A stretch of 64,000 bases of DNA from contig DUBE01000037.1 of the NCBI GenBank assembly GCA_012960475.1, positions 29,615 to 93,614 of the forward strand. The letters are read 5' to 3'. The position numbers were made by a program, and so were the translations under genes. Below are positions 62,424-64,000 of the stretch, piece by piece. This DNA comes from Planctomycetota bacterium (GTDB lineage: Bacteria; Planctomycetota; UBA1135; GCA-002686595). The notes below the pieces were generated by a model. It did not search any database. It saw only the letters and a program-made list of their open reading frames with translations, and had not been told where the DNA came from. Each line of letters begins with the position of its first letter. Position 1 is the stretch's first letter.

Positions 62424-63602
62424 TCAGTGCTGCAAGACCCTCTCTTCTATGGAATCGCAGAGGGCGCGCAGGAGGTTCTCGCTTTGGGTGGGGTCGGTCA
62501 GATCGATTTGCTTGCGGCCGTTGTGGGGAACTTCACTCGCTTGGGCCAGATCTACCGGAACCTGCAGCAACTCTTGGAAGGCCTGGGCCGCTGCCAGCAA
62601 TCGCGGGCTCGGTTCTGAATCGATTACCAGCACCATTCCCAGGGCGCGCATGTTCTGGCTGAGGGGCGAATCGGCGGGGGGCGCCGTGGGAATCATCAGT
62701 TCGGCTTTCCTCAAGCGTGAGTAGAGGCTACGGGCCTCTTCATCCTCGGGGGTGAGCACGAGCAAGTGCACGGATCCCACGGGTTCCTGGCGCTCGAAAT
62801 CCAGGTACTCGGTGTTGACCCTGAAGCCGGGCATGAACGGCGTACTGCAGGCCACGGCGGTGCTCGGGCCGGAGCGCAAGGAGAGCAGTAATTCGATCCC
62901 TCCGCCGCTGATGTCGATCTCCAGGTCGATTGCGGAGTCTTCGAAGAGGAGGTTCTCGACCTTGGCCTTGCGCGGGGCCTGGGCCCAGGCGGGGACCAGA
63001 GGATCCCGCGGAGGCGCGATGGGACTCAGGCGGGTGCCGCGGATCAAAGGCGCGGGAGTCCCTCCGTTCTTGATCTGGGTTGCCAGGGGTACGCCGGGGA
63101 TCAGGCGCGGAACAAGAGCCGCGACCCACTCGGGGCTTTCGCTGAGGCTGGCCACATGATTCCAGGCGCTCTTGGGGCGTCGGTGGGCTGCGCTCAGAAG
63201 GGTCAGAAGCGCGCGTGCCTGCAGGCCTTGCGAGCCCTTGATGTTGGTCGCTTGGACTGTCTTGGCCCAAAGGGTGAAGGTCGCAGGGCGGGACCAGGGA
63301 TCTGAGATCAGAAGCTCGATCCACTCCTTGGGCAGGGCTCGTGGCTTGGTGTCGGGACCCACCAGGGACCAGGCCCGGGCGGCGGCGCTGGGGGGCAGGT
63401 GCAGGATCAGACCCGGGGAGTTGCCCTTGGCCTCCGTATCCTGGGCCAGGGCAGGGCGGGTGCCGTTCCCCAGCATCAAGATGCCAAGCAGCGGGATAGC
63501 AAGCAGCGGGGAGGGCAGAATTCGCAACACGCGGGCCAGTTTCTCTCCCCAACGGGGGCTTCGTCCAGCCCGTCCCTTGGCGCGGGCCCCAAAAAACGCC
63601 AT
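62424..63602 (-). CDS. Hypothetical exported protein
   Basis: Not recognised. 392 residues with an N-terminal basic stretch and one hydrophobic segment (ILPSPLLAIPLLGILMLG), probably a signal peptide with cleavage after ALAQ. The mature part is mixed: a helical region about residues 90-190, and a beta-rich region with LEIDISGGGIELLLSLRSG. The last third (RSLYSRLRKAELMIP and RLLAAAQAFQELL) is helical. The start is the ATG at 63602, divergent from the Trm112-like gene nine bases away. It is followed by pepP on the same strand. Confidence 0.6.
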   Translation of the reverse strand: MAFFGARAKGRAGRSPRWGEKLARVLRILPSPLLAIPLLGILMLGNGTRPALAQDTEAKGNSPGLILHLPPSAAARAWSLVGPDTKPRALPKEWIELLISDPWSRPATFTLWAKTVQATNIKGSQGLQARALLTLLSAAHRRPKSAWNHVASLSESPEWVAALVPRLIPGVPLATQIKNGGTPAPLIRGTRLSPIAPPRDPLVPAWAQAPRKAKVENLLFEDSAIDLEIDISGGGIELLLSLRSGPSTAVACSTPFMPGFRVNTEYLDFERQEPVGSVHLLVLTPEDEEARSLYSRLRKAELMIPTAPPADSPLSQNMRALGMVLVIDSEPSPRLLAAAQAFQELLQVPVDLAQASEVPHNGRKQIDLTDPTQSENLLRALCDSIEERVLQH

Positions 63603-63611
63603 AGTGAGCCC

Positions 63612-63875
63612 ATGTGCCCCGTCGACCCCGAGTTGCTCAAGATCCTGGCCTGCCCCAAGACCCATCAGCCCTTGAGCGAGGCCAACTCCGATGTGCTGGA
63701 TCAGGTCAACGGCGCCATCGCAGGGGGTGGCGTGCAGAACATCGGTGGAGATGCGGTGCAAGAGGCTCTGGAAGCGGGCCTTGTGCGCGAAGACGGCAAG
63801 GTGGTCTATCCGATCCGCGACGGAATTCCCGTGCTGCTTATCGATGAGGGCATCTTGGTGGCGAGCGCCGGCTAG
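63612..63875 (+). CDS. Trm112/YcaR-family protein
   Basis: 87 residues of the Trm112-like family. It opens ELLKILACPKTHQPL and ends VVYPIRDGIPVLLIDEGI, both family signatures. The central part is longer than in YcaR and has a Gly-rich loop (AIAGGGVQNIGGDA). Only one Cys (ACP) remains of the zinc-ribbon set, so it probably binds no metal. Such proteins may act as small partners of methyltransferases or transferases. The TAG overlaps the next GTG (TAGTG). An upstream frame extension overlaps the divergent gene and is rejected. Confidence 0.78.
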   Translation: MCPVDPELLKILACPKTHQPLSEANSDVLDQVNGAIAGGGVQNIGGDAVQEALEAGLVREDGKVVYPIRDGIPVLLIDEGILVASAG

Positions 63876-64000
63876 TGCGCTTGGCGCACCCGGAATTCTC
63901 CGGCCACACAGTTTGGCTGGGCTACTGTCTGAATTTGCACCCGGGGGAAGATCTGCCCGCGGTTCTTGAGGGGATCGAGTCCATCACCCTGCCTCTGCGG
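63875..64000 (+). CDS. eboE: EboE-like protein, 3' partial
   Basis: The frame begins with a GTG overlapping the Trm112-like stop by one base (TAGTG) and stays open to the right edge, giving 42 residues. The stretch GHTVWLGYCLNLHPGEDLPA resembles the N-terminal signature of the metabolite-traffic protein EboE, whose barrel starts YCTN-HPGE as I remember it. EboE belongs to the ebo cluster, linked to transport of scytonemin precursors and other secondary metabolites. Too short to be sure; the rest lies outside the window. Confidence 0.55.
   Translation, partial: MRLAHPEFSGHTVWLGYCLNLHPGEDLPAVLEGIESITLPLR

Overview
This is a GC-rich, gene-dense stretch of bacterial chromosome. I see no insertion sequence, phage gene, CRISPR array or rRNA. 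lpxB (lipid A synthesis), an RND pump with its periplasmic adaptor, and several lipoproteins and exported proteins point to a Gram-negative, two-membrane cell. An NPCBM-domain protein, a squalene-cyclase-repeat protein, a sulfatase-fold lipoprotein, two tandem groEL genes without groES, and an ABC permease fused to a CPBP protease suggest Planctomycetota. That phylum is my inference; no rRNA or marker comparison was possible.

Layout. 1-4.8 kb: adaptor (5' end outside the window), RND pump, acetyltransferase. 4.8-7.3 kb, minus strand: alpha/beta hydrolase, ApaH-like phosphatase, methyltransferase. 7.3-10.4 kb: exported unknown, a 38-residue basic protein, and an EamA transporter fused to a Cys-rich propeller. 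10.4-14.5 kb, minus strand: a three-gene NatAB-type ABC exporter. 14.8-17.6 kb: signal peptidase I, SDR, aldehyde dehydrogenase. 17.7-25.8 kb: a complete trp operon, trpE-G-D-C-F-B-A, then a chorismate-mutase-like protein and DAHP synthase. It is preceded by a classical attenuator with a leader peptide carrying three consecutive Trp codons. 25.8-32.6 kb: M48 protease, FAH-family hydrolase, squalene-cyclase-like protein, iodotyrosine-deiodinase-like nitroreductase, sulfatase-fold lipoprotein. 32.6-35.4 kb, minus strand: lpxB, ECF sigma factor, anti-sigma-like protein, YbjQ protein. 35.5-42.2 kb: TPR protein, ABC exporter, kinase-like protein, pabA, trkA-trkH. 42.2-48 kb: lipoprotein, a 978-residue beta-sandwich-repeat protein, HAD phosphatase, YheT hydrolase. 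48-53.6 kb, minus strand: groEL, groEL, dnaJ, grpE, fmdB-like. 54-56.1 kb: NPCBM protein and GGDEF protein. 56.6-60.7 kb: rpsB-tsf-(tsf-like)-pyrH-frr, then tRNA-Lys. 61-64 kb: pepP, exported unknown, Trm112-like protein and the start of an eboE-like gene.

Genes in operons are very often coupled by 1- or 4-base overlaps (ATGA, GTGA, TTGA, TGATG, TAATG). Many first genes of transcription units have a TAnnnT hexamer ending only 6-10 bases before the start codon. This suggests widespread leaderless or ultra-short-leader mRNAs, and the motif also supports several start choices.

The most interesting items are the trp attenuator, whose leader peptide itself appears leaderless; a degenerate EF-Ts paralogue lacking the N-terminal UBA domain, between tsf and pyrH; the TAnnnT start pattern with shared divergent promoters; the transporter-propeller fusion; and the iodotyrosine-deiodinase-like flavoprotein.
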